Source: an uncultured Alistipes sp. (GTDB lineage Bacteria; Bacteroidota; Bacteroidia; Bacteroidales; Rikenellaceae). From it: a stretch of 41,659 nt of DNA. A program made the position numbers and the translations under genes. The first letter of the stretch is position 1, and every line of letters begins with the position of its first letter. The notes beneath the pieces are model-generated. The model was not told the DNA's origin. It worked only from the letters and a program-made list of their open reading frames with translations, and ran no database searches. Below are positions 16,735-26,239 of this stretch, piece after piece. The stretch is from NCBI GenBank assembly GCA_947629705.1, contig CANREN010000015.1, forward strand, positions 1-41,659, written 5' to 3'.

Positions 16735-17925
16735 TTATTTGATGATAGCGACACGATTGGCAACCGGATCCTTGTACTGGTTGTGCTTGTCGCCCATGCC
16801 TTCGTACTTCAGCTGTTTCGGGTTCACGCCTTTGTTGACCAAATAGTCGTAAACGCCCTTTGCACGCTGCTCGGAGATGCGCTGGTTGACAGCTGCCGAG
16901 CCGGTCTGCGGATCGGCATGGCCTTCGATCGTGTAGACTTTGTCTTTCGGGCCGTTCTTGATGAGGTCGGCTTTCAGATCGAGACGCACCTTCTCCTCGG
17001 GGGTCAGCGTCGAGGTGCCGATCTTGTACAGAATGACGGTCGACGGATCGAGCACCTCGTTGGCCGTTGTTGCGGCTGCTGCTGCCGCAGCTGCCTGTGC
17101 TTCCTTGCGTGCATTGGCGGCTTCGTCGCGGGCGGCTTGCAGGTCTTTGGCCAAACGTGCCTTTTCGGCATTGGCGGCTTCCAGAGCGGCATTGCTGTCG
17201 TTTACAGCTTTCTGATAAGCACGGATTTCATCGGCCGAGTAGAGCGTTCCGACGGGTTTGCGCTCCCAGTCGCGGCGGTTGAAGCGATAGGTTACGCCCA
17301 CCGTAGCGCTCAAACCGAAGAGATAGGCTCCGTTGAAGCGGCAGGGGGCGACGCGGGAGGGTGCGAACAGACCTTTGAGCTCCACATTGATGTCCAAAGC
17401 GTTGCATACGCGGAATTTGTTCAGCAAACCGTATGCGAATGCAAACGCCTGGCCCGCTCCGGCGTGGTTTTTCGCCTGGCTGTCAGAGGTGAAATTGGTC
17501 GCCATGTAACCCATGCCGACGTAGGGTACGGCATAGTATACGCGGTCTTCGCGATAGCCGCCGACCCAGTTCGAGAAGTTGATCATGGCATCCATGTGGG
17601 CGAACAGATACGGCCACTTTTCTTTGCCGTATACGGGGTCGAAGTTGGAGAACTTGCCGCCTTGGAGCATACCCCGCACGCCGACTACCGGATGGATCCA
17701 TTTGGTTAACGAGACGTTGCCTTCATAGCCGATACGGTCGCCGCGGTCGCCGATATTCGAGCCGTTGGTGAGCGCCGTGCTCACGCCGCCGCCGACCGAC
17801 ATCTCCCAGTTGTCCCAAAAACCGTTGGTTACAAACCCTTTGAAGCTGGGTTTCTGGGCGGGTTCTTGCGCCCAAACAGTGGCTGCGAACAGCGTTGCAA
17901 CCACGATTGAAAAGAATTTTTTCAT
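16735..17925 (-). CDS. OmpA-family outer-membrane protein
   Basis: This 396-residue protein has a signal peptide (MKKFFSIVVATLFAATVWAQ), an N-terminal beta-barrel of about 220 residues (strands such as WEMSVGGGVSTAL and LSATVGVTYRFNRR), an Ala-rich coiled-coil linker (about 240-295), and a C-terminal OmpA/Pal peptidoglycan-binding domain (YTIEGHADPQTG, then NQRISEQRAKGVYDYL and YEGMGD). It probably ties the outer membrane to the cell wall and may be an abundant surface protein. The start at 17925 gives the clean signal peptide; an in-frame ATG at 18033 does not. Confidence 0.92.
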   Translation of the reverse strand: MKKFFSIVVATLFAATVWAQEPAQKPSFKGFVTNGFWDNWEMSVGGGVSTALTNGSNIGDRGDRIGYEGNVSLTKWIHPVVGVRGMLQGGKFSNFDPVYGKEKWPYLFAHMDAMINFSNWVGGYREDRVYYAVPYVGMGYMATNFTSDSQAKNHAGAGQAFAFAYGLLNKFRVCNALDINVELKGLFAPSRVAPCRFNGAYLFGLSATVGVTYRFNRRDWERKPVGTLYSADEIRAYQKAVNDSNAALEAANAEKARLAKDLQAARDEAANARKEAQAAAAAAAATTANEVLDPSTVILYKIGTSTLTPEEKVRLDLKADLIKNGPKDKVYTIEGHADPQTGSAAVNQRISEQRAKGVYDYLVNKGVNPKQLKYEGMGDKHNQYKDPVANRVAIIK

Positions 17926-18094
17926 AAAATCAATAAATTGGTTGAGTCCGTTTTTCGCATCGACGGAGAGTTGCCTGCAAGGTGCGTGCAAAAACCGAGA
18001 AATGCATGAGTTAATTTTTTTACAAAGTTTCACAAATTTTTACAAAAATCGTTCTATTTTTATTGAAAACCGTCAGGTCTCCGCTCGCTTTTCA

Positions 18095-20641
18095 TCAGCC
18101 GCACTTCGAATAGCCGCACGACATGCAGGTCAGACAGCCGTTTTGATAGGCCATATTTTCCTGACCGCAGTTCGGACATTTCCCTTTCGAGCGGGTGCCG
18201 TCGACGATATACTGTTTCAGCGCACGGCATACGCCCGTTTTCCACGTATTGATGGATTCGCTGTTCAGCTGGAGCGATTCGATGAGCGACACGGTCTTTT
18301 CAATGGGCATTCCGTGGCGCAGCACGCCCGAGATCAATTTGGCATAGTTCCAGAACTCTTCGTTGAACAGGCGCGAGATGCCGCCGATCGTGTTCGTGTA
18401 GCCGTAGCGGTCGGTGTACTGGAAATCGTAGCGTTTCGAACCGTCCGCCTCGCGCACTTTGATGATATTCCCGTGCTTGATTTTGGGCGGAATGTACATT
18501 GCATCCTCCTCGATCTTACCGGTGAATATCTCGTAGGGGCGTCCGTTCTGCAATCCCACGAAGGCGATCCAGTTTTCGGTGCCGTTCTTGAACCGCACGA
18601 TGTCGGCCGGAATTGATTTCGGCCGTTTCAGCGGGGCGGCATCGGCTTCGTCGTTTTTCCTTTTCGCATTTTTATCGAGCAGCACGCCTTCGCGGCAGCC
18701 GTCGCGATAGACCGTGATTCCCTTGCAGCCGCACTCCCAGGCCGTGCGGTAGACATCGGCGACCAACTCCTCCGAGACGTTGTTCGGCAGGTTGACCGTT
18801 ACCGAGATCGAGTGATCCACCCACTTCTGGATGGCGCCCTGCATCTTCACCTTGGCGACCCAGTCGATGTCGTTGGCCGTCGCTTTATAATAAGGTGAGG
18901 CTTGCAGCAGCCGGTCGAGCTCCGCATCCGATAGGGTATCGAGCTCTTTCGTATTGTATCCGTTTACTTCCAACCACTTGATAAAATTGTGGTGGTAGAC
19001 GTTGTATTCCTGGAATTTTTCGCCCGTTTCGTCCACGTAGTCCACATGGGTGTCGTGATCCGAAGGATTGACCTTACGGCGGCGTTTGTAGACCGTGCGG
19101 AACACCGGTTCGATGCCCGAGGTGGTTTGCGACATGAGCGACGTCGTGCCCGTCGGCGCGATGGTCAGCAGGGCGATATTGCGTCGGCCCGTCTTCACCA
19201 TTTCGTCGTACAGGGCGGGATCGGCTTCGCGGATGCGGCCGATCATCGGGTTGTTCGCCTCCTTGGCCGCATCGTAGATCGGGAATGCACCGCGTTCGTC
19301 GGCCATCCTGACCGATGCGCGATAGGCCGACAGCGCCAGTTCTTTCTGCACCTTGACCGCAAAGTCGATGGCTTCGTCCGAACCGTATCGCAGGCCCAAT
19401 GCTGCGAGCATATCGCCTTCCGCCGTGATACCCAAACCCGTACGGCGGCCTTTCTGCGCCATCGTGCGGATTTTCTTCCACAGCTCCAGTTCCACGCGGC
19501 GGACATCCATATCTTCGGGATCGTTTTCGATCTTTTCGATGATCTGGTCGACTTTTTCCAATTCGAGGTCGATGATGTCGTCCATCATGCGCATCGCCTT
19601 GTCGGCGTGCTTGCGGAATTTGTCGAAATCGAACTTCGCCTCTTTCGTGAAAGGCCGGTCGACATAGCTCAACAGATTGACGGCCAGCAGCCGGCAGGAG
19701 TCGTAGGGGCAGAGCGGAATTTCGCCGCACGGATTGGTCGACACCGTAACGAACCCCTCGTCGGCATAGCAGTCGGGGATGCTTTCGCGACGGATCGTGT
19801 CCCAGAAGAGCACGCCGGGCTCGGCCGATTTCCACGCATTGTGGATGATCTTGTTCCACAGCTTGCGGGCGTCGATCTCATGTTCGTATTTGGGGTTTTC
19901 GGCGTCGATGGGGAATTGCTGGCGATAGGTCTTGCCGGCCAATGCCGCCTGCATGAACGCATCGTCGATCTTGATCGAAACGTTGGCGCCCGTAACCTTG
20001 CCCGTGTCGACTTTGGCGTCGATGAATCGTTCGGCATCGGGGTGTTTGATGGAAAGCGACAGCATCAGGGCGCCGCGGCGTCCGTCCTGCGCCACTTCGC
20101 GTGTCGAGTTCGAGTAGCGTTCCATGAACGGGACGATGCCCGTCGACGTCAGCGCCGAGTTGAGCACCGGACTGCCCGTGGGGCGGATGTGCGACAGATC
20201 ATGACCGACGCCGCCGCGCCGTTTCATCAGTTGTACCTGCTCCTCGTCCATGCGGAAGATGCCTCCGTATGAGTCTGCGGGGTGCCGATGCCCGATAACG
20301 AAACAGTTCGACAGCGACGCGATCTGGAAATGATTGCCGATACCGGTCATCGGGCCGCCTTGCGGAATGACGTAACGGAAATGGTCGAGCAGGGCGAAAG
20401 CCTCGTCGCGCGACATGGGATTGGGATATTTCCGTTCGATGCGTTCGATTTCAGCGGCGATGCGCCGGTGCATTTGTTCGGGCGACAACTCGTAGATGTT
20501 TCCGAACGAGTCTTTCAGCGCATACTTCGAGACCCAGACGGTAGCAGCGAGTTCATCTCCTCCGAAATACACTTTCGATTCAGCGACTGCATCATTGTAA
20601 TCGACCTTTTGCGGCGTTTTGGTACCGGTTGTTTTCGACAT
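18095..20641 (-). CDS. nrdJ: Adenosylcobalamin-dependent ribonucleoside-diphosphate reductase (class II)
   Basis: This 848-residue enzyme reduces ribonucleotides to deoxyribonucleotides using a B12-derived thiyl radical, so it does not need oxygen. The finger loop with the radical Cys is in NPCGEIPLCPYDSC; the active-site Asn/Glu lie nearby. A glycine-rich phosphate-binding segment (APTGTTSLMSQTTSGIEP) is present. The C-terminus carries a zinc-ribbon-like tail, CPNCGQ then CLTCMSCGYSKCG, involved in redox recycling. Length agrees with NrdJ proteins with a long C-terminal extension. A promoter lies at 20725-20756. No cobalamin riboswitch box was found upstream. Confidence 0.95.
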   Translation of the reverse strand: MSKTTGTKTPQKVDYNDAVAESKVYFGGDELAATVWVSKYALKDSFGNIYELSPEQMHRRIAAEIERIERKYPNPMSRDEAFALLDHFRYVIPQGGPMTGIGNHFQIASLSNCFVIGHRHPADSYGGIFRMDEEQVQLMKRRGGVGHDLSHIRPTGSPVLNSALTSTGIVPFMERYSNSTREVAQDGRRGALMLSLSIKHPDAERFIDAKVDTGKVTGANVSIKIDDAFMQAALAGKTYRQQFPIDAENPKYEHEIDARKLWNKIIHNAWKSAEPGVLFWDTIRRESIPDCYADEGFVTVSTNPCGEIPLCPYDSCRLLAVNLLSYVDRPFTKEAKFDFDKFRKHADKAMRMMDDIIDLELEKVDQIIEKIENDPEDMDVRRVELELWKKIRTMAQKGRRTGLGITAEGDMLAALGLRYGSDEAIDFAVKVQKELALSAYRASVRMADERGAFPIYDAAKEANNPMIGRIREADPALYDEMVKTGRRNIALLTIAPTGTTSLMSQTTSGIEPVFRTVYKRRRKVNPSDHDTHVDYVDETGEKFQEYNVYHHNFIKWLEVNGYNTKELDTLSDAELDRLLQASPYYKATANDIDWVAKVKMQGAIQKWVDHSISVTVNLPNNVSEELVADVYRTAWECGCKGITVYRDGCREGVLLDKNAKRKNDEADAAPLKRPKSIPADIVRFKNGTENWIAFVGLQNGRPYEIFTGKIEEDAMYIPPKIKHGNIIKVREADGSKRYDFQYTDRYGYTNTIGGISRLFNEEFWNYAKLISGVLRHGMPIEKTVSLIESLQLNSESINTWKTGVCRALKQYIVDGTRSKGKCPNCGQENMAYQNGCLTCMSCGYSKCG

Positions 20642-20724
20642 TTCTGTTTGCTTATCTATTGCTTTTCAGCTCTGATGCCTGCCTGCCCGGCCGGTTCCAT
20701 CGGATCGGCCGAAAATAGACCTTG

Positions 20725-20756
20725 CAAAGATGGGATTTTCCCTTGATAAATCCAAA
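20725..20756 (-). promoter_or_regulatory. nrdJ promoter
   Basis: TTTG (20753-20756) is followed after 20 nt by CATCTTTG (20725-20732) on the minus strand, one base from TAnnTTTG. The leader would be about 75 nt. Confidence 0.5.
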
Positions 20757-20859
20757 TTTTTGCGCGCATTTTTCCCGATAAGCCATTTATAACCGCCGCA
20801 ACCCGTTCGGGGGTCTGCCGAGTAGCAGATTCGCCGGCTTGCGGGGGAGGTCTGGAAAA

Positions 20860-20891
20860 GCGCGGCCGCACGGAATTCCGTGCGGCCGCGC
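20860..20891 (-). terminator. Perfect palindromic terminator of the DUF4301 gene
   Basis: A 32-bp perfect palindrome centred on GGAATTCC (half-site GCGCGGCCGCACGGAA). On the minus strand it is followed by TTTT and lies about 94 nt after the DUF4301 stop codon. Confidence 0.75.
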
Positions 20892-20984
20892 GCAATCCGA
20901 AACCTGCGGATTTATTCGCTTCTTTTTCGTTCCCGATCCGTGTATATGTGCAGGATGCGTTCGGGCTTTTTCATCGTCGCCATT

Positions 20985-22430
20985 CTATTCTCCGGAGGGT
21001 TGGTGTTGCGGACGCAGCAGGTCTTGTACGGCCTTCACGGGCGAGAAGGTCGTGATGGGCACATCGACGAAAATCGTGCTCCAGCGGGCCATCGCTCCGT
21101 TCCACAGACCCGGCAGCTCCTGCGCACGCAGCTCGCGGCCGCCGCTCGACTTCGACGAGATGAATCCCGTGGCCGGATCGGTGTAGTTGCGCAGATCGAA
21201 CCGTTCGCCCTTCGCGTTCCGAAGGCCGCACACCAGATCCACCGGATTGAAGTGCGTCGCCGATTGCATCAGCGGCATATCTTCGGGCGCGATCTGGCTC
21301 GATTCGGCGATCTGAAGCGACTCCGTGCCGTCGGGATTGGCCACCCAGAAGGGCCCGCCGCCCGGTTCGCCTTCGTTGCGAACCATGCCGCAGACGCGGA
21401 TCGGCCGGTCGAGCAGCTTGAGCAAGAGGGCGCGGTCGTAATTCACCGGCAACTTGATAAAGAGCCGTTTTTCGACGAACTCGGCGATCGGCGCCAGGTC
21501 GGCCGTTCCGGCCTCCAACTCTTTCAGGCGGGCGAATGCCTCGGCCTGCAGATCGAGCAGGATACCTGCCAGCGCCTTTTTGTAGCGGATCGTGTCGCCG
21601 CGCTGCGCATCGGTCGTTACGTTGTCGATATTCTTGATGAACACGAGATCGGCGTCGATTTCCGACAGATTTTCGATCAGCGCGCCGTGGCCGGCCGGCC
21701 GGAACAGCAGCGAACCGTCGTCCTGGCGGAACGGCGTGTTGTCGGGATTGACGGCGATCGTGTCGGTCGAGGGTTTCTGCACCGAGAACGAAATGTCGTA
21801 GCGGATGCCGAACCGCTTTTCATAGACCGGAACCTTGTGTTCCAGCAGGTCGCGGAATCCGGCGATATGTTCGGGCGAAACCGTGAAGTGGATGCGGGCC
21901 GCGCCATTCGATGCGGCATAGGCGGCTCCTTCGACCAAATGTTCTTCGACGGCTTTGCGGGCTCCGTCGGGATAGGCATGGAACGTTACCAACCCTTTGG
22001 GGCGATGGCCGTAGCCGAGTCCGTCGTTGACGATGGCATCGACCGTCGCCTTGTCGTCGGCTCCGGCCGGGAGGAGCGATTTCAACTCGGGCCAGAAAGC
22101 GAAGCGCTCGATGTTTTCGAGCAGCGTGTCGATCCCTTTGCCGCGTTTGCCTTCGTTGACGAAAGCGAAGAGCTCCTTGAACATGCGGGTTGCGGCCCCC
22201 GAGGCCGGAACGAATTTCACGACGGAGCATCGTTCGGCCGCCTTTTCGTAGCGGGCCACAGCGGCATCGACGGCCTCGGCGTCGGGCATCAGGATGCCGT
22301 CGGCGGGCGATGCGGCGCGGACGACCTTCAGAAAGGGGAATCCGCGGCGGAAGTTTTCGATTTGCCGCTCGACGGTTTCGCGTGTCAGTCCGTGCGCGGC
22401 GATCTGTTGTAAATCGGTTTCTGTGAACAT
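20985..22430 (-). CDS. DUF4301 family protein
   Basis: This 481-residue cytosolic protein is typical of Bacteroidota DUF4301 proteins, whose function is not established. Near residues 73-83 it has KFVPASGAATRMFKEL, a glycine-rich loop with a following Arg that recalls nucleotidyltransferase-like folds; further family blocks are KGLVTFHAYPDG, RPAGHGALIENL and VFIKNIDNV. The combination suggests a sugar- or nucleotide-modifying enzyme, which is inference. It is a single minus-strand gene divergent from murB and ends at a strong palindromic terminator. Confidence 0.78.
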   Translation of the reverse strand: MFTETDLQQIAAHGLTRETVERQIENFRRGFPFLKVVRAASPADGILMPDAEAVDAAVARYEKAAERCSVVKFVPASGAATRMFKELFAFVNEGKRGKGIDTLLENIERFAFWPELKSLLPAGADDKATVDAIVNDGLGYGHRPKGLVTFHAYPDGARKAVEEHLVEGAAYAASNGAARIHFTVSPEHIAGFRDLLEHKVPVYEKRFGIRYDISFSVQKPSTDTIAVNPDNTPFRQDDGSLLFRPAGHGALIENLSEIDADLVFIKNIDNVTTDAQRGDTIRYKKALAGILLDLQAEAFARLKELEAGTADLAPIAEFVEKRLFIKLPVNYDRALLLKLLDRPIRVCGMVRNEGEPGGGPFWVANPDGTESLQIAESSQIAPEDMPLMQSATHFNPVDLVCGLRNAKGERFDLRNYTDPATGFISSKSSGGRELRAQELPGLWNGAMARWSTIFVDVPITTFSPVKAVQDLLRPQHQPSGE

Positions 22431-22764
22431 CGGCTTGCAGTTTTAATGATTCTTGCAGCTTTATGGCTTTAATTATTATTGTGGTTCATTAATAACGCTG
22501 TCTGCTCTCCGAGCCACTCCTCGCAGCCCGGGTAAGCGGCGACCTCTTGCAACCATGCGGGAGAGGGGTCGAACCGCTTTCCCGCGTGCTGGGAAATCGC
22601 TCTTTTTCCGGTTTCTCGCAACTTGCAGGCACGCAGAAAAACAGTACGGAAAAAAGCAATTTTCGCATAGATAGATGGATTCTGATTGGAAGATTCCAGA
22701 CGGCAAGATAATAATAATTATTCGATCTTCAAAGTTCGTAAAATAATTTATAACTTTGCGGAGT
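22431..22764. other. Divergent intergenic region between DUF4301 gene and murB
   Basis: This 334-nt region separates two divergent genes. A murB promoter box is at its right end (22751-22758). The centre (about 22500-22660) is GC-rich with no recognised RNA or ORF. Confidence 0.45.
22751..22758 (+). promoter_or_regulatory. -7 box directly before murB
   Basis: TAACTTTG matches TAnnTTTG and ends 6 nt before the murB ATG at 22765, so transcription should begin at or near the start codon. The -33 position reads TTCA, a poor match. Confidence 0.5.
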
Positions 22765-23775
22765 ATGATACGAGAATTTCATGCGGTCGATTTGCAGCCG
22801 CGCAACAGTTTCGGCGTTCGGCAGCGGGCGGATCGCCTCGTCGAGTTCGAAACCGTCGGGGATTTGCGTTCGGTTTTTGCCGACGGGGTTCCCGAACGGT
22901 GGATGGTGATCAGCGGCGGCAACAACGTCCTGTTCACGCAGGATTACGCCGGGTTGTTGCTGACGCCCGTATCGCAGGGCATCCGGGTGTTGCACGACGA
23001 CGGCGCTTCGGTCTGCGTGCGGGTCGACGCGGGCGTCGAATGGGACGACCTGGTCGCTTGGGCCGTCGGGCGCGATTTGTGGGGGATCGAGAATCTTTCG
23101 GCCATTCCGGGTAAGGCGGGGGCCGCTCCCGTGCAGAATATCGGCGCTTACGGCTGCGAGGCGGGCCGCGCCATCGAGCGGGTGGAGATGTATTGCGTCG
23201 AGAGCGGCGCAATGTTGACGCTCGACCGCGCCCATTGCGGTTTCGGCTATCGCGACAGCGTCTTCAAGCGCGAGCTCAAGGGCCGGATCGTCATCACGGC
23301 CATCGAATTGCGGCTTTCGCACGTGCCGCAGCCGCATTTGGGTTACGGCGACGTCGAACGCGAGGTCGAGGCGCGCGGGGGCGCGACGCTGCGCAACATC
23401 CGCGACGCTGTCTGCGCCATTCGCCGGGCGAAATTGCCCGATCCTGCCGTGATGGGCAATGCAGGCAGCTTTTTTAAGAATCCGGTGGTGGAACTTTCGG
23501 TGGCCGAGCGTTTGCGGGCCGAGTACCCCGACATGCCGTGTTATCCGTCGCAGAAGGAGGGCTGCGTGAAATTGGCGGCCGGTTGGTTGATCGACCGTGC
23601 CGGGATGAAAGGATTCCGGACGGGGCATGTGGGCGTCCACGATCGGCAGGCGTTGGTGCTCGTCAACACGGGCGGCGCGACGGGCCTCGAGGTGTTGGAA
23701 CTGGCCCGTGCGGTGCAGGCGAAGGTGCGCGATCGTTTCGGCGTCGAAATCGACACGGAGGTGAATATTTGTTGA
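22765..23775 (+). CDS. murB: UDP-N-acetylmuramate dehydrogenase
   Basis: This 336-residue FAD enzyme reduces UDP-GlcNAc-enolpyruvate to UDP-MurNAc, the second committed step of peptidoglycan synthesis. FAD-binding signatures VISGGNNVLF and NLSAIPGKAGAAPVQNIGAYG are present. The second substrate domain has the proton-donor Ser in GNAGSFFKNPVV. The region YGDVEREVEARGG and the CVKLAAGWLID end block fit E. coli-type (type I) MurB. The ATG at 22765 gives the standard start (MIREFHAVDLQPRNSF); an upstream TTG lies inside the promoter box and was rejected. It heads a plus-strand series with tilS and holA. Confidence 0.95.
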   Translation: MIREFHAVDLQPRNSFGVRQRADRLVEFETVGDLRSVFADGVPERWMVISGGNNVLFTQDYAGLLLTPVSQGIRVLHDDGASVCVRVDAGVEWDDLVAWAVGRDLWGIENLSAIPGKAGAAPVQNIGAYGCEAGRAIERVEMYCVESGAMLTLDRAHCGFGYRDSVFKRELKGRIVITAIELRLSHVPQPHLGYGDVEREVEARGGATLRNIRDAVCAIRRAKLPDPAVMGNAGSFFKNPVVELSVAERLRAEYPDMPCYPSQKEGCVKLAAGWLIDRAGMKGFRTGHVGVHDRQALVLVNTGGATGLEVLELARAVQAKVRDRFGVEIDTEVNIC

Positions 23776-23824
23776 CAGAGAACAGCATGTACCCGCGATT
23801 TTTTACCCTTTGATTGTTTCGAAC

Positions 23825-25168
23825 GTGAATTTACTCGACTCTTTTCAAAAATATGTTGCCGAAAATGACTTGGCGACTGCCGGGAGCCGCATTCTGCTGA
23901 CGGTCTCGGGCGGCGTGGATTCGATGGTCATGCTTTCGCTGTTCACGCGCAGCGGCTTCCGCACGGGGGTCGCGCATTGCAATTTCCAGCTGCGGGGGGC
24001 CGAAAGCGACGAGGACGAGGAGTTGGTCGCTCGAGAAGCGGCCCGTCTCGGTGTGCCGTGCTACAATCGGCGGTTCGACACGGCCGGCGAGATGGAGCGC
24101 ACGGGCGATTCGATGGAGATGGCCGCGCGGCGTCTGCGTTATGCGTGGTTCGAGGAGCTGCGCCGGACGGAGGGCTACGACGTCATCGCCGTCGCCCACC
24201 ACGCCGACGACTCCATCGAAACCTTTTTTATCAATCTGTTGCGGGGTACCGGACTGCGGGGGTTGACCGGCATTTCGATCCACCCGGGGCATATCATCCG
24301 GCCGTTGCTGTTCGCTTCGCGCCGGGAGATTTCCGAGTATGCCGTGGCCAACCGGATTCCGTTCCGCGAAGATTCGTCGAACCATTCGACCAAATACCTG
24401 CGCAACAAGATACGGTTGGGGCTTGTGCCCCGCATCCGTGAAATCAATCCGAAGTTCACCGGTCTGATGCGCCGCAACCTCGCCCGATTGGCCGATGCCC
24501 AGCGCTTCATCGACCACGGCATCGAGTGTATCCGCCAGGAGATCGTGAGCTCGGAGGAGGGCATCGACACGATCCGCGTCGACCGTATCGACGCGGCTTT
24601 CCCGCGCGGATTCGTCATCTACGAGCTGCTCAGTTCGGCCTATGGGTTCAAGGGCGACGTCATCGATTCGCTTTGCCACGCCTTGCAGCAGGAGGCAACC
24701 GGCAAACGGTTCTATTCGCGCGAATACGCGGCCTGCATCGATCGGGGGGCCATCGTCGTCTCCCGCATCGCCGAGGACGACGATTGCGCCTGCTCTGTCG
24801 AACGCGGCGCCGCCCGCAGCTATTGCGGCAATGCGGTGCTTTATTACGAATATCGCGATATCGACACCATTCAGTCGTTCGGCGTGCCGCAGCATGTGGC
24901 CCAGCTCGATGCCGACCGGCTGCACTATCCGCTGACGCTGCGGCGGTGGCGCGAGGGCGACTGGTTCGTGCCGTTCGGCATGACGGGCCGCAAGAAGGTG
25001 AGCGATTATCTGGTCGACGCCAAGGTCTCGATGGCCGAGAAACAGCGGCAGTTCATCCTCTTGTCGGGCGACGATATCGTGTGGCTCGTGGGTCATCGCA
25101 TCGATGACCGGTACCGGCTCACCTCGCAGACCGAGAACGTGTTGCGTATCACGAAAGAGATCGTCTGA
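23825..25168 (+). CDS. tilS: tRNA(Ile)-lysidine synthetase
   Basis: This protein of about 447 residues modifies the wobble C34 of tRNA-Ile(CAU) to lysidine using ATP and lysine, which lets it read AUA. The PP-loop LTVSGGVDSMVML lies near residue 25, followed by HCNFQLRGAESDEDE and HHADDSIETFFINLLRGTG in the catalytic domain. The C-terminal TilS domain includes RRWREGDWFVPFGMTGRKKVSDYL. No ATG is available: GTG at 23825 (MNLLDSFQKYV) is preferred over TTG at 23810 because the family begins about there. It starts 49 nt after murB and ends 3 nt before holA. Confidence 0.93.
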   Translation: MNLLDSFQKYVAENDLATAGSRILLTVSGGVDSMVMLSLFTRSGFRTGVAHCNFQLRGAESDEDEELVAREAARLGVPCYNRRFDTAGEMERTGDSMEMAARRLRYAWFEELRRTEGYDVIAVAHHADDSIETFFINLLRGTGLRGLTGISIHPGHIIRPLLFASRREISEYAVANRIPFREDSSNHSTKYLRNKIRLGLVPRIREINPKFTGLMRRNLARLADAQRFIDHGIECIRQEIVSSEEGIDTIRVDRIDAAFPRGFVIYELLSSAYGFKGDVIDSLCHALQQEATGKRFYSREYAACIDRGAIVVSRIAEDDDCACSVERGAARSYCGNAVLYYEYRDIDTIQSFGVPQHVAQLDADRLHYPLTLRRWREGDWFVPFGMTGRKKVSDYLVDAKVSMAEKQRQFILLSGDDIVWLVGHRIDDRYRLTSQTENVLRITKEIV

Positions 25169-25171
25169 ATC

Positions 25172-26239
25172 ATGGCAAAAACGACTTGCCGTTTCCGCGA
25201 CACCGTCGCCGCCTGCGACGAATTGATGCGCGATATCGACGCCGGACGCTTCGTTCCGGTCTATCTGCTGATGGGCGAGGAGAGTTATTTCATCGATCGC
25301 ATCGCGGAGCGCATCGCCGCCACGGCCATCGACGAATCGGCCCGCGACTTCAACCAGTTGACCGTCTACGGCAAGGATTCCGATGCGGGACAGGTCATCA
25401 ACCTGTGCCGTCAGCTGCCGATGATGGGCACGCGGCAGCTCATCGTGGTCAAGGAGGCGCAGCAGCTGCGGTCGATCGACAAATTGTCGCTCTATACGCA
25501 GCAGCCTACGCCGACGACGATCCTCGTCGTTTGCCACAAGGAGAAGAGCGTCGACAAACGGTCGGCCTTTTTCAAGGGGTGCTCGGCCCACGGGGCGGTG
25601 TTGGAGTCGGTGCGGCCGCGCGATTACGAGATTGCGGCGTGGTTGCAGCAGTTCATCGCGCAGAAGGGCTTTTCGATCGACAGCAAGGCGCTGTCGATGC
25701 TGACGGAGCACCTCGGCACCGACATTGCGAAGATCGAGAACGAACTCCGCAAACTGACCGTATCGCTGCCCGAAGGGACGCGGCGGATTACGGATGCCGA
25801 TATCGAGGCCAATATCGGCATCTCCAAGGATTTCAACAATTTCGAACTTTGCAAGGCGGTCGTCGAGCGCGATGCGGGTCGGGCGTTGCTGATCGCCGAC
25901 CATTTCGCCCGCAATCCGAAGGAAAACCCGTTGCTGCTGACGATCATGGCGCTTTTCGCACAGTTCAAGGAGCTGTTCATCGTCAATTATTTGGGTTGGT
26001 TGGCGCGGCATCGGGGCCGTCCGTTCCCTTCGGACGAGGAGTTGATGCGGTTGCTGCACAAAGGCAGCACCTATTTCATCCGCGAGATCAGACAGCATGC
26101 AGCGAACTGGAACAACCGCAAGGTTTTCGCCGTTTTGGGGCTGTTGCGCGAATACGATGCCAAGAGCAAGGGGCTGGATTCCGGCGGCATGTCCGACGGC
26201 GAATTATTGCGCGAATTGCTGCTCAAAATTTTTGATTGA
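25172..26239 (+). CDS. holA: DNA polymerase III subunit delta
   Basis: This 355-residue protein is the delta subunit of the clamp loader, which opens the beta sliding clamp for DNA replication. The fold of an inactive AAA+ protein is seen: VYLLMGEESYFIDRIAERIA at the N-terminus, IVVKEAQQLRSIDKL, and the C-terminal collar domain (NFELCKAVVERDAGRALLIA, then ENPLLLTIMALFAQFKELF). The start lies 3 nt after tilS, so the genes are probably translationally coupled. Its 3' end overlaps a copy of the intergenic motif. Confidence 0.92.
   Translation: MAKTTCRFRDTVAACDELMRDIDAGRFVPVYLLMGEESYFIDRIAERIAATAIDESARDFNQLTVYGKDSDAGQVINLCRQLPMMGTRQLIVVKEAQQLRSIDKLSLYTQQPTPTTILVVCHKEKSVDKRSAFFKGCSAHGAVLESVRPRDYEIAAWLQQFIAQKGFSIDSKALSMLTEHLGTDIAKIENELRKLTVSLPEGTRRITDADIEANIGISKDFNNFELCKAVVERDAGRALLIADHFARNPKENPLLLTIMALFAQFKELFIVNYLGWLARHRGRPFPSDEELMRLLHKGSTYFIREIRQHAANWNNRKVFAVLGLLREYDAKSKGLDSGGMSDGELLRELLLKIFD

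Larger units (their letters stand above)
20642..20984. other. Intergenic stretch upstream of nrdJ
   Basis: This 343-nt gap contains the nrdJ promoter and the terminator of the DUF4301 gene. No small ORF, RNA gene or riboswitch consensus (B12 box) was recognised in the remainder. Confidence 0.5.

Noticed and set aside
20642..20984. Cobalamin riboswitch upstream of the B12-dependent reductase
   Set aside because: No B12-box consensus (GCCACTG) was seen on the minus strand, and the gap is explained by a promoter and a terminator.
23831..26098. A 755-codon open frame antisense to tilS and holA
   Set aside because: It is a shadow of high-GC coding DNA: the sense strand encodes clear TilS and HolA motifs, and the antisense product has no recognisable domain.
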